Source: Papillibacter cinnamivorans DSM 12816 (GTDB lineage: Bacteria; Bacillota; Clostridia; Oscillospirales; Oscillospiraceae). From it: a stretch of 64,000 nucleotides of DNA. Location of the stretch: positions 1-64,000 of the forward strand of contig NZ_FWXW01000005.1 of NCBI RefSeq assembly GCF_900176335.1. Direction: 5' to 3'. The notes beneath the pieces are model-generated. The model worked only from the letters and a program-made list of their open reading frames with translations. It was not told where the DNA came from and ran no database searches. Shown piece by piece: positions 27,915 through 36,122 of this stretch (its first letter is position 1; each line of letters opens with the position of its first letter). The translations under genes and the position numbers were made by a program.

Positions 27915-30236
27915 ATGCCGAAGGCGGGTCTTATCACCTTTCACTTTGCGCACCACTACGGGGCGCAGCTGCAGGCGTACGCCCTTATGGCCGCGGTGGA
28001 CAGATTGGGGCATACCTGCGAAATCATCGATTACCGCCTTCCCCACACCACAGGGACCAACCGTCTCTTTCAGCCCATGTCGGGACTTCGCTCCGGCGTT
28101 TACAACGCCCACACGGCACTGCACTATCCTCCCATGAAGGCGCGGCACGACCGGTTCGAGGCCTTCGTTTCGGAACACATGCGCCTGGGGCCCCGCCGCT
28201 ACGAAACCATTCAGGAACTCTGCGACGACCCGCCCCGATGCGACGTGCTCCTTGCGGGGAGCGACCAGATCTGGAATCCTTTCATCTTTCAGTCGGGGCA
28301 CTTCGACCCCTCCTTTTTTCTGGCCTTTCCCGGAGAAAGCCCCCGGGCCGCCTACGCCCCCAGCTTCGGAGTGTCTTCCATTCCCGATGAAATGCAGGAG
28401 GAACTGCGGGGGTATCTTTCCCGTTTCGCGGCTCTTTCCTCCCGGGAAGCCCGCGGCAGCGAGATCATAGAAGAAATTTCCGGCCGGCGGGCGGAAACGG
28501 TGCTGGACCCCACGCTGCTGCTCACCGGGGAGGACTGGTCCGCCCTGGCAAAAGAGCCGGACATCCGTTCGCCTTATATCCTCTGCTATTTCATATCGGA
28601 CTTTTCCGTCCTGGAGCCCTACGCGCGGCGCCTGGCCGCGGAAACGGGGCTTCCCCTGGTACACCTTGCCGGCATGCGGCGTCATATCCCCGGCTCCCGG
28701 GTGATTTACGACGCGGGGCCCCGGGAATTTCTCGGCTGGTTTCGCGGCGCCTCCTTCGTGCTCACCAACTCCTTCCACGGGACGGTTTTTTCCCTTCAGT
28801 TTCAAAAGCCGTTTTTCACCGCCGTCTCGCCGAAAGAACAGATAGAACCCTCTCATTCCCGGACCTACAGCCTGCTTCACACCCTGGGGCTTTCCCGGCG
28901 GATCGCCGGGCTTCCCGGAGAAGCGGGACTTTCGGATCCCGTTGATTACGCCGCCGCGGAAGAACGGCTCAAATCCGAACGGGAACACTCCCTCTCTTTT
29001 CTCCGCGCGGGACTTCGGGGCGAGGAGCTTCCCCGCGCCGCTTCGGAATCCGCGGAACCCGGCGGAGCGTCCGTCTGCCTCTGCAAAGCGGCCGACTGTA
29101 CCGGGTGCGGGGCCTGCTTTAACGTCTGTCCCGCCGGGGCCATCTCCATGGAACCGGACCGGGAGGGATTTCTGCGCCCCGTTCTGGACGATTCCAAATG
29201 CATCCGCTGCCTTAAATGCCAGGCCGCCTGTCCTGTCCTGGCTCAAACGGAACCCAGGCCCCAGGGCAAGGTCTACGCGGCGCGGAACAAGGACGCCGAC
29301 GTTCTTTCGAAAAGCACCTCCGGCGGGTTCTTCTCCGTATTGGCAATAGATATCCTTTCCCGGGGCGGGACCGTGTTCGGCGCCGCATTTGACGATTCCA
29401 TGGTGCTGCGGCACCGTGGGGCCCGGAACGAGGAGGAACTGGGCGCCTTCCGGGGCGCCAAATACGTCCAGAGCGACACCGGGACCGTGTTCCGGGAGGT
29501 AAAAAAGGAGCTCTCTTCCGGCCGCCCGGTCCTATTTTCCGGCACCCCCTGCCAGGTGGACGGGCTGTATCATTTTCTCGGGAACGACTCGGAAAATCTT
29601 CTCACCTGCGATCTCGTCTGCCACGGAGTTCCCTCCCCCGCCGTCTTTTTCGACTGGGTGCATTTCCTGGAGAACCGGCAGAGAGCCAAAATTACCGAAA
29701 TCCGGTTCCGGGACAAACGGAAGGGCTGGGCGCATTCCAGCTTTACGGCCCGGCTTTCCGACGGGCGGGAGTATGTAAAGCCCCTTATGGACACCGGCTT
29801 CGGCAGGGGCTTCGGCATGGCTCTTTTCCTGCGCCCCTCCTGCCACCGATGCCGCTATTCCGCCGCTTCCCGCAGGGGAGACTTCACTTTGGGCGACTTC
29901 TGGGGCCTCGCTCCCGGCGCCCTGCCCGGCGGCGAGGAACAGGGCGCGTCTCTGGTGCTGGTGAACAGCGAAAAAGCTTCTTCTCTCTTTGAACGGCTTT
30001 CTCCCGGGTTCGAATGCGTGCCCCGGAGCATGGAGGAGGCCGTCGCGGGCAATCCCCGACTTTCCTCCCCGATAGCCGCTTCCGCGCAGCGAGGAGCGTT
30101 TTTCAGCGCCTGGCGGCTGCTGCCTTTCGAGGAGGTCAGCAAACGTTTCCTGGTCCCCGCCCTTTCGCGGAAGGCCGCGGCCCGGCTTCTGGGTCCCGGA
30201 GTCAAGGCAAAGATCAGAAAAATCATCGGCGGTTAA
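27915..30236 (+). CDS. polysaccharide pyruvyl transferase fused to FrhB-type Fe-S oxidoreductase
   Basis: A 773-residue fusion. Residues ~1-340 match polysaccharide pyruvyl transferase (LAGSDQIWNP, APSFGVSS, TNSFHGTVFSLQF). Residues ~390-450 hold two [4Fe-4S] ferredoxin motifs (CTGCGACFNVCPAGA and CIRCLKCQAACP). The remainder is a coenzyme F420 hydrogenase/dehydrogenase beta-subunit domain (SKSTSGGFFSVLA, FSGTPCQVDGL, CDLVCHGVPSP, RRGDFTLGDFWG). Such proteins occur in surface-glycan loci, but no glycosyltransferases lie here; it stands alone between repeats R2 and R3. Likely role: redox-linked modification of a surface polymer, by inference. Confidence 0.87.
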   Translation: MPKAGLITFHFAHHYGAQLQAYALMAAVDRLGHTCEIIDYRLPHTTGTNRLFQPMSGLRSGVYNAHTALHYPPMKARHDRFEAFVSEHMRLGPRRYETIQELCDDPPRCDVLLAGSDQIWNPFIFQSGHFDPSFFLAFPGESPRAAYAPSFGVSSIPDEMQEELRGYLSRFAALSSREARGSEIIEEISGRRAETVLDPTLLLTGEDWSALAKEPDIRSPYILCYFISDFSVLEPYARRLAAETGLPLVHLAGMRRHIPGSRVIYDAGPREFLGWFRGASFVLTNSFHGTVFSLQFQKPFFTAVSPKEQIEPSHSRTYSLLHTLGLSRRIAGLPGEAGLSDPVDYAAAEERLKSEREHSLSFLRAGLRGEELPRAASESAEPGGASVCLCKAADCTGCGACFNVCPAGAISMEPDREGFLRPVLDDSKCIRCLKCQAACPVLAQTEPRPQGKVYAARNKDADVLSKSTSGGFFSVLAIDILSRGGTVFGAAFDDSMVLRHRGARNEEELGAFRGAKYVQSDTGTVFREVKKELSSGRPVLFSGTPCQVDGLYHFLGNDSENLLTCDLVCHGVPSPAVFFDWVHFLENRQRAKITEIRFRDKRKGWAHSSFTARLSDGREYVKPLMDTGFGRGFGMALFLRPSCHRCRYSAASRRGDFTLGDFWGLAPGALPGGEEQGASLVLVNSEKASSLFERLSPGFECVPRSMEEAVAGNPRLSSPIAASAQRGAFFSAWRLLPFEEVSKRFLVPALSRKAAARLLGPGVKAKIRKIIGG

Positions 30237-30281
30237 TTCGGCATTCCTAGCGTTGGTTCGCTTTTAATCGTATTTATAGGG

Positions 30282-30562
30282 TTTATTACGAAAGGATTGG
30301 ACGGAGCTCGGCGCTCCGCTGGGGTGCCTTTTCCGTTTTGAGAAAAGGCACGAAAAGCAAACCAAGGAGCCGCGGCCCCTTGGGATTTCCGGAGAGGGCG
30401 CCCCGGTGAGTGCTCTTAATGGCAAATTGTCCATTGGCAGTTTCGAACGCACTGATAACGAGATGGCAAAAGATTTGTTTTTCAGCCCGCGATCGGAGCC
30501 CTCTAGATTTTAGCCTGTGGGGCTCAAGGGGTCTGCTTAAATAACATCCTCTGTTCAATTTA
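30282..30562 (+). repeat. ~285-bp structured repeat, copy R3
   Basis: Most diverged of the four copies. Hairpin 1 is GGAGC/GCTCC, hairpin 2 GTGCCTTTTC/GAAAAGGCAC, hairpin 3 CCAAGG/CCTTGG, each with paired changes relative to the other copies. It starts about 45 bp after the fusion gene. Confidence 0.8.
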
Positions 30563-30576
30563 ATGTCTGTAATGGA

Positions 30577-30610
30577 AAAAGTAGCGGACAACGTCCGCTA
30601 CTTTTATTTT
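30577..30610. terminator. bidirectional terminator hairpin
   Basis: AAAAGTAGCGGAC pairs with GTCCGCTACTTTT around AAC, with flanking T- or A-runs on both sides. It ends the convergent minus-strand membrane protein gene and any transcript of R3. Confidence 0.88.
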
Positions 30611-30622
30611 TATCGGGTAACT

Positions 30623-31063
30623 TTATATCTTTTTATTCTCCAGTTCATGCAATTTTCTAGTTACCCGATCATTGCAGGCTTGTTCCTGTCCGATTATGCT
30701 TAAGCATATAAACAATGTAGTCACACCAGATATCACTGAAGGCATCAATGAAGCATTTAAAAACAGAAACAGTGTAAATGCATATAAAAAAGCTAATAAA
30801 AAAACTAAAATTCCACAAAGTCCAGCCACTCCCGGCCTTATTGAGTATCTAACAATACATTCGTCACCCTGTTCCTCAATCGTACCAATAAATCGTATTA
30901 CACCATACAAGTGTTCATATCTTTTTACATACATACCAAATGAAAACGAGCTTGCAGCATACGAATTAAAAAATGTGCTCTTTTGTGGTAGTTTTTTTAT
31001 AGCATTAATAATATCGGTGGATGAAGCCTTTATCGTTATACACCTTCTCTTAAATATCAACAT
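30623..31063 (-). CDS. small AT-rich hypothetical membrane protein
   Basis: About 146 residues. A basic N terminus is followed by two adjacent hydrophobic helices (GLCGILVFLLAFLYAFTLFL and LMPSVISGVTTLFICLSI). Base composition is much more AT-rich than any neighbour, suggesting recent acquisition. ATG 31063 follows GAGGAGG at a slightly long spacing; earlier ATGs are possible. It is alone between repeats R3 and R4. No family recognised. Confidence 0.6.
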   Translation of the reverse strand: MLIFKRRCITIKASSTDIINAIKKLPQKSTFFNSYAASSFSFGMYVKRYEHLYGVIRFIGTIEEQGDECIVRYSIRPGVAGLCGILVFLLAFLYAFTLFLFLNASLMPSVISGVTTLFICLSIIGQEQACNDRVTRKLHELENKKI

Positions 31064-31241
31064 AGCAGTCTTATTCCTCCTCATCTCTATATTAATCATT
31101 GTATGGGGAGTCATTTTTCCAATAGATCACCTATGCCGAAAGGCGCATACTATTCATTACGTTGGTATGTAAAGATCAAGTATGATGGGTACTATTTACA
31201 GAATACACCACATTACCTGATAGCATAAGCTTTTTTGAAAG

Positions 31242-31530
31242 TTTATTTACGAGAGGTTCGGACGGGAGCTGCCTGCTCCCCGCTGGGGGTAACTTTTTGT
31301 TTCTGCAAAAAGTCACCAAAAACAGACCAAGAGGCTCCGGCCTCTTGGATCTCCCGGGAGGGTGCTCTGGCGGACGCTCTTCGCGGGCGATTGACTATCG
31401 GTAGTTTCAAACGCACGGACAGTTCTGTGGCAAGCGGTCTGTTTTTATGCCCGCGATCGGAGCTCTCCGGGTTTGGGATCGTGGGGCTCAATGAGTCTAC
31501 GAAAACATATTTATTTCAGCGTTTGAGAGG
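31242..31530 (+). repeat. ~285-bp structured repeat, copy R4
   Basis: Closest to R1: the block from GGGGGTAACTTTTTG to CAAAAAGTCACC is nearly identical. Hairpin 3 reads CCAAGAGGC/GCCTCTTGG. It ends near CAGCGTTTGAGAGG. There is no protein-coding content conserved between copies. Confidence 0.85.
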
Positions 31531-31602
31531 ATTCATTAAACTACACGCTTTGCAGCATACGGAGCATTTCATAATTTTATTTTTCTTCTTTTTTCCCATA
31601 AA

Positions 31603-31633
31603 CAAAAAGAGCGCTGAAATTACTCTCAGCACT
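31603..31633 (-). terminator. terminator of the small charged-protein ORF
   Basis: On the minus strand AGTGCTGA pairs with TCAGCGCT (one U-G wobble) and is followed by CTTTTTG. Confidence 0.55.
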
Positions 31634-31759
31634 TCGGTGGCGCCGCCGGACCCGTCTTATCTCCGCGGGTCTGTTGCGGCGGTATTTCGTTTTCAGGCGG
31701 CGCTGCCGCCGGAGGGCCGTTTCTCCCTTCTCTCCGCGGTTTCCCGGTATGGGGTCCTC

Positions 31760-31936
31760 CTATGCCCGGAAGTTTCTCTGTTCGGGTGCGGATACCCGGT
31801 CCGGCCTGTCGATCCGTTTGTCCCGCTCCGGAGCCACACAGTCCACCGGGACGATTTTAATGGCGCGCTTCTCCTCCAGGACCGAGGGCGTAATTCTATC
31901 CTTGCGGTCGATTCGCTCCCTGCTGTATTCGTACAT
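31760..31936 (-). CDS. small highly charged hypothetical protein
   Basis: A 58-residue reading frame starting MYEYSRERIDRKDRITPS, with about 40% charged residues and no membrane segment. ATG is preceded by GGGAGCTT, a short-spaced ribosome site, and a terminator-like hairpin follows ~130 bp downstream. It may be real but has no recognisable family, and no promoter could be fixed. Confidence 0.4.
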   Translation of the reverse strand: MYEYSRERIDRKDRITPSVLEEKRAIKIVPVDCVAPERDKRIDRPDRVSAPEQRNFRA

Positions 31937-32033
31937 AAGCTCCCGCCTTCCCGCCGGGTTTCCCTTCCGGCTTAACTTACCGGTATCATAGCATCCCCGG
32001 GGTGTTTTGTATACGGATCGCCCCGAAAAGCAA

Positions 32034-32062
32034 ACGAAATGCGTCAAAGGCGCATTTCGTCT
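32034..32062. terminator. terminator hairpin downstream of the Lrp gene
   Basis: A perfect 10-bp stem, ACGAAATGCG with CGCATTTCGT, and a 7-nt loop; T-rich sequence flanks both sides. Confidence 0.75.
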
Positions 32063-32127
32063 TAATTTTCTTTTTCCAAAGGGCTGTTTTTCTTTTTTTA
32101 ATACGCCAGTTGCGGACAAAATATCCG

Positions 32128-32619
32128 CTATTCGTCCCCTCCGGGCTGCCAGAGCTCGCCCTCCTTGTGGTCCGGCTCCGTCAGGGCGACGAGGTTTATG
32201 CCCCGGTGCTCCACCGCGGTGGAAAAGACAATCTGGGTCATGGTGTTCCCGAAGCGCTGAAGCTGCCCGATAAAGGTGTCCAGCTCCTGGGTGCTCCGGT
32301 GGGCCACCTTGATCAGCATGGAATAATTGCCGGTAACGCAGCTGCATTCCATCACGTTGGGGCAGGAGCTGATGAAAGGATAAAAGACGGGCTTTTGTTT
32401 CGGGGTCATCTCCAGATTGATGAAGGCGATGATGGGAAAGTTCAGCCGGATCAAATCCAGCTTCGCCTCATACCCCTTGATGATTCCCTCCCGCTCCAGC
32501 CGCTGGATTCTGGCGGAAACCGCGGGAGACGATAAATAGACATGCCCGGCCAGCTGATTGAGCGGCATGCGGGCGTTCTTCTGCAAAAGCCCGATCAGTT
32601 CCATATCCACCCTGTCCAT
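32128..32619 (-). CDS. Lrp/AsnC family transcriptional regulator
   Basis: A 163-residue regulator. The N-terminal helix-turn-helix (MELIGLLQKNARMPLNQLAG, LSSPAVSARIQRLEREGII) is followed by a RAM-type ligand domain (CSCVTGNYSMLIKVAHRS) that binds amino acids and drives oligomerisation. ATG follows GGAGG with six bases. The gene is monocistronic with its own promoter at 32725 and a downstream terminator. Targets cannot be told from here. Confidence 0.92.
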   Translation of the reverse strand: MDRVDMELIGLLQKNARMPLNQLAGHVYLSSPAVSARIQRLEREGIIKGYEAKLDLIRLNFPIIAFINLEMTPKQKPVFYPFISSCPNVMECSCVTGNYSMLIKVAHRSTQELDTFIGQLQRFGNTMTQIVFSTAVEHRGINLVALTEPDHKEGELWQPGGDE

Positions 32620-32973
32620 AGTAGTCCTCCATTCCTCCGGGCCGCGGAAAGAAACGCCTGTCCGCGATTCCGACGGGCATCTTTCTTACCTTCCGATTGC
32701 GTATCCGGTATGCTTTTACTTAACATTATAAACTAATGTACCCCATATTACAACTATATCTGCTTTTTCGCCTTTATACACAAATTTTCCGTTCTTATGA
32801 TTTTATTTTTTTAATTTTACCGATATATTTTATTCACTCTTTGCGCGGAAATCTCCCTTCAGAGCAGAAAACGGGAAAGAGGGGCCGCGGACCCTCTTTC
32901 CCGCCGCAGCGCCGGCCGGATCCCTCCGGTTTTCTTTCTTCCGGCCGCGCGTCACACCCGACAGACGCCGGGT
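32620..32973. other. intergenic region with Lrp promoter and hairpins
   Basis: The left part carries the Lrp gene leader and promoter. The middle (32735-32850) is AT-rich with no gene. A strong hairpin near 32869-32902 (CGGGAAAGAGG with CCTCTTTCCCG) and another pairing CCGGCCGGA with TTCCGGCCG near 32910-32950 lie after the DUF6512 gene and may terminate it. Confidence 0.5.
32725..32753 (-). promoter_or_regulatory. promoter of the Lrp gene
   Basis: On the minus strand TTGTAA (32748-32753), 17-bp spacer, TATAAT (32725-32730). Leader of about 100 nt to the ATG. Confidence 0.7.
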
Positions 32974-33504
32974 TCAGTATGGAATGGTCATCCAGCCCAG
33001 TGCTTCCGCCCGGCTCTCAAAGAGCGGCAGGGCCGGGGGTAAAAAGGTGAAGAGTACGATTGCAGCTCCCAGCAGAATAACGAAGAAGCACAAAACACCC
33101 GCGCAGTCCCTGGCCGCTTCCGAGCTGTACATCCGGTAGGAGAGGTAGAAGGCCACCGCCAGGGCAATCACGAAAAGAGCCACATCCACAGCGGTGCCCT
33201 CCACGCCCAGAGCTCCCGACAGGATATAAAATCCGCCTACGACAATCAGTACCATCACCAGCATAGCCGCGAAATGCGCTCCCCAGTACCCGGCGTTTTT
33301 CAGCTGGCGGTTCCGGGTCAAAAGGATCGCCGCCACAAGATACGGCCAGTATAGCATCTTCAGATGTTCCCAGACGCTCTCCTGCACCGGGGAAAAAACA
33401 GCCGAAACAGGATTGGGAAAGAGCGTATACAGGAAATGCAGGCCGGTGCCGGCTAAAACCGCCAAAACAAACGCGATGCAGTGCCTTCTGAACATTTTTT
33501 GCAT
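32974..33504 (-). CDS. DUF6512-type membrane protein
   Basis: About 176 residues with six hydrophobic helices. The conserved family block SVWEHLKMLYWPYL is at ~45. ATG 33504 (MQKMFRRHC) is preferred over earlier in-frame starts because AAGAAGGGA stands upstream. Function unknown. It is followed by strong hairpins and separated from the upstream isochorismatase-family gene by a terminator at 33664. Confidence 0.75.
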   Translation of the reverse strand: MQKMFRRHCIAFVLAVLAGTGLHFLYTLFPNPVSAVFSPVQESVWEHLKMLYWPYLVAAILLTRNRQLKNAGYWGAHFAAMLVMVLIVVGGFYILSGALGVEGTAVDVALFVIALAVAFYLSYRMYSSEAARDCAGVLCFFVILLGAAIVLFTFLPPALPLFESRAEALGWMTIPY

Positions 33505-33663
33505 GGAAGTCCCTTCTTTCCGCATGAATCGGCGGCTGCCGATGGGCATCCCCTGTCCGCACTACTACAGCTTATGCCGTCCGGGGGGGCAATTATGCCG
33601 CCTTGTCTCACCGGAAAGAAAAAAGAGCGCCCCGTTTTATTTCACCAGGCGTTAAACAGGAAA

Positions 33664-33690
33664 TCCGCCGGCAAAGCCGGCGGACTTTTG
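33664..33690. terminator. terminator hairpin
   Basis: TCCGCCGGC pairs with GCCGGCGGA around AAA, followed by CTTTTG on plus. It separates the isochorismatase-family gene from the DUF6512 gene. Confidence 0.75.
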
Positions 33691-33729
33691 TTGTTTATTC
33701 ACATTCCAATATGTTAAAGGCGCTCCGAT

Positions 33730-34413
33730 TTACTCCGTCTCAAAGACCAGCCGCTCGATTTCCCGGACCGTGAGGAGAGATGCGCCGATGTTCTGAAGCT
33801 CGTAAATTCCCAGATCATAGATTCCCGAAATGGCATCGGAGGCCACCACCAGGCGGAAGTCCCGCTCGCTGGCCTCATATATGCTGGTCCTGGGGCAGTT
33901 GGGAAAATTGCATCCGCAGAAAACCAGCGTGTCGATCCCCCGGGTTTTCAGAAACTCTTCCAGCCCGGTTTTGTAAAACGCGCCCCACCGGGGCTTGAAC
34001 ATTGCAAACTCTCTGCTCCCCAGTTCCTGAAATTCTCCCTTTAAAAGTTTTTCCGCGTCCAGCCGGAAGCCGCCCGGAGCCCGTGAAAGCTGTTCTACGA
34101 TTTCGGCGCCCCGGCTTTCGGGAACCAGCGCCTTTTTCCCGGCCTCCACCATGGATCTTCGGCAAAGATCCACGTTGGATCCGTCCTCCAGATACAGCCG
34201 CACCACATGGACAATGGGCCTTCCGCGCCTGCGGAACACATCCAGCAGCGCCGCCACCCCGGACATGATCTTTCTCGTGCCGGGAATCTCCAGCGGCACG
34301 CCGGGCAGTGAGAAATCGTTCTGCACGTCCACACTGATGAGAGCACTCCTGCTCCAATGCGGAATCAAATATCGATCCACCCTTTCCGTCCCCTTTCCTC
34401 TTTCAGACTCCAA
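33730..34413 (-). CDS. isochorismatase-family cysteine hydrolase
   Basis: About 227 residues. The catalytic triad of the family is visible: Asp in LISVDVQNDF (~29), Lys in MFKPRWGAF (~140) and Cys in FCGCNFPNCPRTSIYEASERDF-type block (~167), with the shape TSxxxAxxRxF typical of the group. Substrate is not predictable; relatives act on nicotinamide, N-carbamoyl amino acids or isochorismate. Start is TTG 34413 after AGGAGGGG; GTG at 34380 is the alternative. Single gene, divergent from ferritin. Confidence 0.85.
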   Translation of the reverse strand: MESERGKGTERVDRYLIPHWSRSALISVDVQNDFSLPGVPLEIPGTRKIMSGVAALLDVFRRRGRPIVHVVRLYLEDGSNVDLCRRSMVEAGKKALVPESRGAEIVEQLSRAPGGFRLDAEKLLKGEFQELGSREFAMFKPRWGAFYKTGLEEFLKTRGIDTLVFCGCNFPNCPRTSIYEASERDFRLVVASDAISGIYDLGIYELQNIGASLLTVREIERLVFETE

Positions 34414-34697
34414 TACCCCTCCTGCCGGCGGCTAACGAGATTCCGCCTCTTTTTCCCGCGCGGACAAACCGCCGACAGAGGAAGCCCCGGACCGACACTC
34501 CGGTACTTCCCCTACCGGTTTTATTTTATCACGGGTGTTGCCACATACAAGCCCAACATCAATATTTTGTAAAATTACGATTCTTTTAGTTTCATTTCTT
34601 ACTTTCGGACCCGGCCGCCGCCTCCGTTTGGGCATATTCAGAAAATCCGCCGCACCGCTTCCTCTTTCCCTTTCGCAAAATATATTTTATAATGCTA

Positions 34698-34726
34698 TTG
34701 ACATTGCAAAACCCGAGGTTTATATT
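34698..34726 (+). promoter_or_regulatory. ferritin promoter
   Basis: Consensus TTGACA (34698-34703), 17-bp spacer, TATATT (34721-34726). Start near 34733 places the inverted repeat at 34732 directly on the initiation site. Confidence 0.85.
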
Positions 34727-34731
34727 AATAA

Positions 34732-34746
34732 CAGTAATCGTTACTG
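34732..34746 (+). promoter_or_regulatory. inverted repeat at the ferritin start site (putative operator)
   Basis: CAGTAA, TCG, TTACTG: a perfect 6-bp inverted repeat at about +1. The position suits a repressor blocking initiation. It does not match the classic Fur or PerR consensus exactly, so the regulator is unknown. Confidence 0.5.
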
Positions 34747-34775
34747 CTAGCGAAAATCTGAAAGGAGAATCTTCG

Positions 34776-35288
34776 ATGCTAAATAAAAAACTCACCGATT
34801 TGATTAACCAACAAATCAATATGGAATGGTTTTCCGCATACCTCTATCTGGACATCTTCAGTTATTATACCGACAAGAGCCTAGGCGGATTTGCCAACTG
34901 GTTCCACGTGCAGACCCAGGAGGAGCGTGATCACGCAATGCTTTTCATCCAATACCTCCTCAATAACGGAGAAGCTGTGAAACTGGAGGACGTGAAAGCG
35001 CCCGGCAACAACTTCAAGGATTTCATGGAGCCGCTGACGGCTTCCCTGGAGCACGAACGGAAAGTCACCGCCTCGATCAATTCTATCTACAGTGAAGCAT
35101 ACGCCCTGAAGGATTTCCGCACAATGCAGTTTTTGGACTGGTTCGTCAAGGAACAGGGCGAGGAGGAAAAGAACTCGGAGGACAACATCAAGCGCTTCGA
35201 ACTCTTCGGCAACGACCCCAAGAGCCTGTATTCCCTTGACACCGAGATGGGCACCAGGGTATACGCTCCGCCTTCTTTGGTTCTCTGA
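34776..35288 (+). CDS. ferritin
   Basis: Iron-storage protein of 170 residues, the FtnA-type four-helix bundle. Ferroxidase ligands are visible as Glu in NMEWFSAYLY (~17), Glu/His in QEERDHAMLF (~50-53), and Glu plus Gln in the region EQGEEEKNSED (~127-130). ATG follows AAAGGAGA. A strong promoter with an inverted repeat suggests iron or redox control. Oxidative-stress-type genes (nitroreductase, rubredoxin) follow on the same strand. Confidence 0.95.
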   Translation: MLNKKLTDLINQQINMEWFSAYLYLDIFSYYTDKSLGGFANWFHVQTQEERDHAMLFIQYLLNNGEAVKLEDVKAPGNNFKDFMEPLTASLEHERKVTASINSIYSEAYALKDFRTMQFLDWFVKEQGEEEKNSEDNIKRFELFGNDPKSLYSLDTEMGTRVYAPPSLVL

Positions 35289-35391
35289 TGATACTGCAGT
35301 AAGTAAATAATCGCACGGGCTCCCCTTCCTCCGTCCTTGTCTTCCGGTCCCGTGCAGGTTGTGGAAGGCGCAGTGGCAGAAAGGAACTATT

Positions 35392-35991
35392 ATGAGCAGA
35401 ACTTTTAATGAAGCGGTAGAACACCGCAGATCCATATACAGCCTGAAAAAAGAAAGCAGCCTCTCGGACGTCCAGCTGGAAGAGCTGATTGCCTACGCAT
35501 TAAAGCACGCGCCCAGCCCCTTTAATTCCCAAAGCGGCAGAGTCCTTCTTCTCACGGGGCAGGAGCATGACAAGCTCTGGAACCATATAAAAGAAATCCT
35601 CCGGGGCATCGTTCCGGCGGATCGGTTCGGGGATACGGAACAAAAGCTGGATTCCTTCCGGGCCGGATATGGGACCGTTTTGTTCTTCGAGGATCAGGAC
35701 ACGGTGAGGACCCTTCAGGAGCAGTTCCCCTTGTATAAGGATAATTTCCCCGTCTGGTCCCTCCAGAGTTCGGGTATGCTCCAGTACATCGTCTGGACCT
35801 CGCTGGAGGACAATGGCCTAGGCGCCAGCCTGCAGCACTACAATCCGCTGATCGATAAAACCGTCGCCCAGCTCTGGAACATTCCGGCCAACTGGAAGCT
35901 TCTTTCCCAGATGCCTTTCGGAATTCCCGGAGGGGAAGCCGGTCCCAAGAGCTTCCTTCCCATAGAAGACAGGTTCCGTGTCGCACGGTAA
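35392..35991 (+). CDS. nitroreductase family FMN oxidoreductase
   Basis: A 199-residue protein of the fatty-acid-repression type nitroreductase group. FMN-binding signatures are HRRSIYSL (~10), APSPFNSQSGRVLLL (~42-56) and the late MPFGIPGG (~175). LEDNGLGASLQHYNP (~140) is typical of this subgroup. Substrate unknown. ATG 35392 follows AAAGGAAC. It lies 103 bp after ferritin without an obvious terminator and may be co-transcribed. Confidence 0.88.
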   Translation: MSRTFNEAVEHRRSIYSLKKESSLSDVQLEELIAYALKHAPSPFNSQSGRVLLLTGQEHDKLWNHIKEILRGIVPADRFGDTEQKLDSFRAGYGTVLFFEDQDTVRTLQEQFPLYKDNFPVWSLQSSGMLQYIVWTSLEDNGLGASLQHYNPLIDKTVAQLWNIPANWKLLSQMPFGIPGGEAGPKSFLPIEDRFRVAR

Positions 35992-36059
35992 TCTCCCTTT
36001 CGCTTCGGCGCCCCGTCCGGCCTCCTCCGGCGGGGCGTTCGGGCTGTCCAACTTCCGCG

Positions 36060-36089
36060 TTGACAGAGAAACCTTCGGGATGCTAGACT
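36060..36089 (+). promoter_or_regulatory. promoter of the MBL hydrolase gene
   Basis: TTGACA (36060-36065), 18-bp spacer, TAGACT (36084-36089). Start near 36096, leader ~27 nt with GAGGAGGAGG before the ATG. Confidence 0.65.
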
Positions 36090-36122
36090 GATGGTATACT
36101 TGATCCATGAGGAGGAGGGACC

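Noticed and set aside
27888-29414. 508-codon open frame antisense to the pyruvyl-transferase fusion
   Set aside because: No motif and no start signals; a by-product of GC-rich third positions in the real gene.
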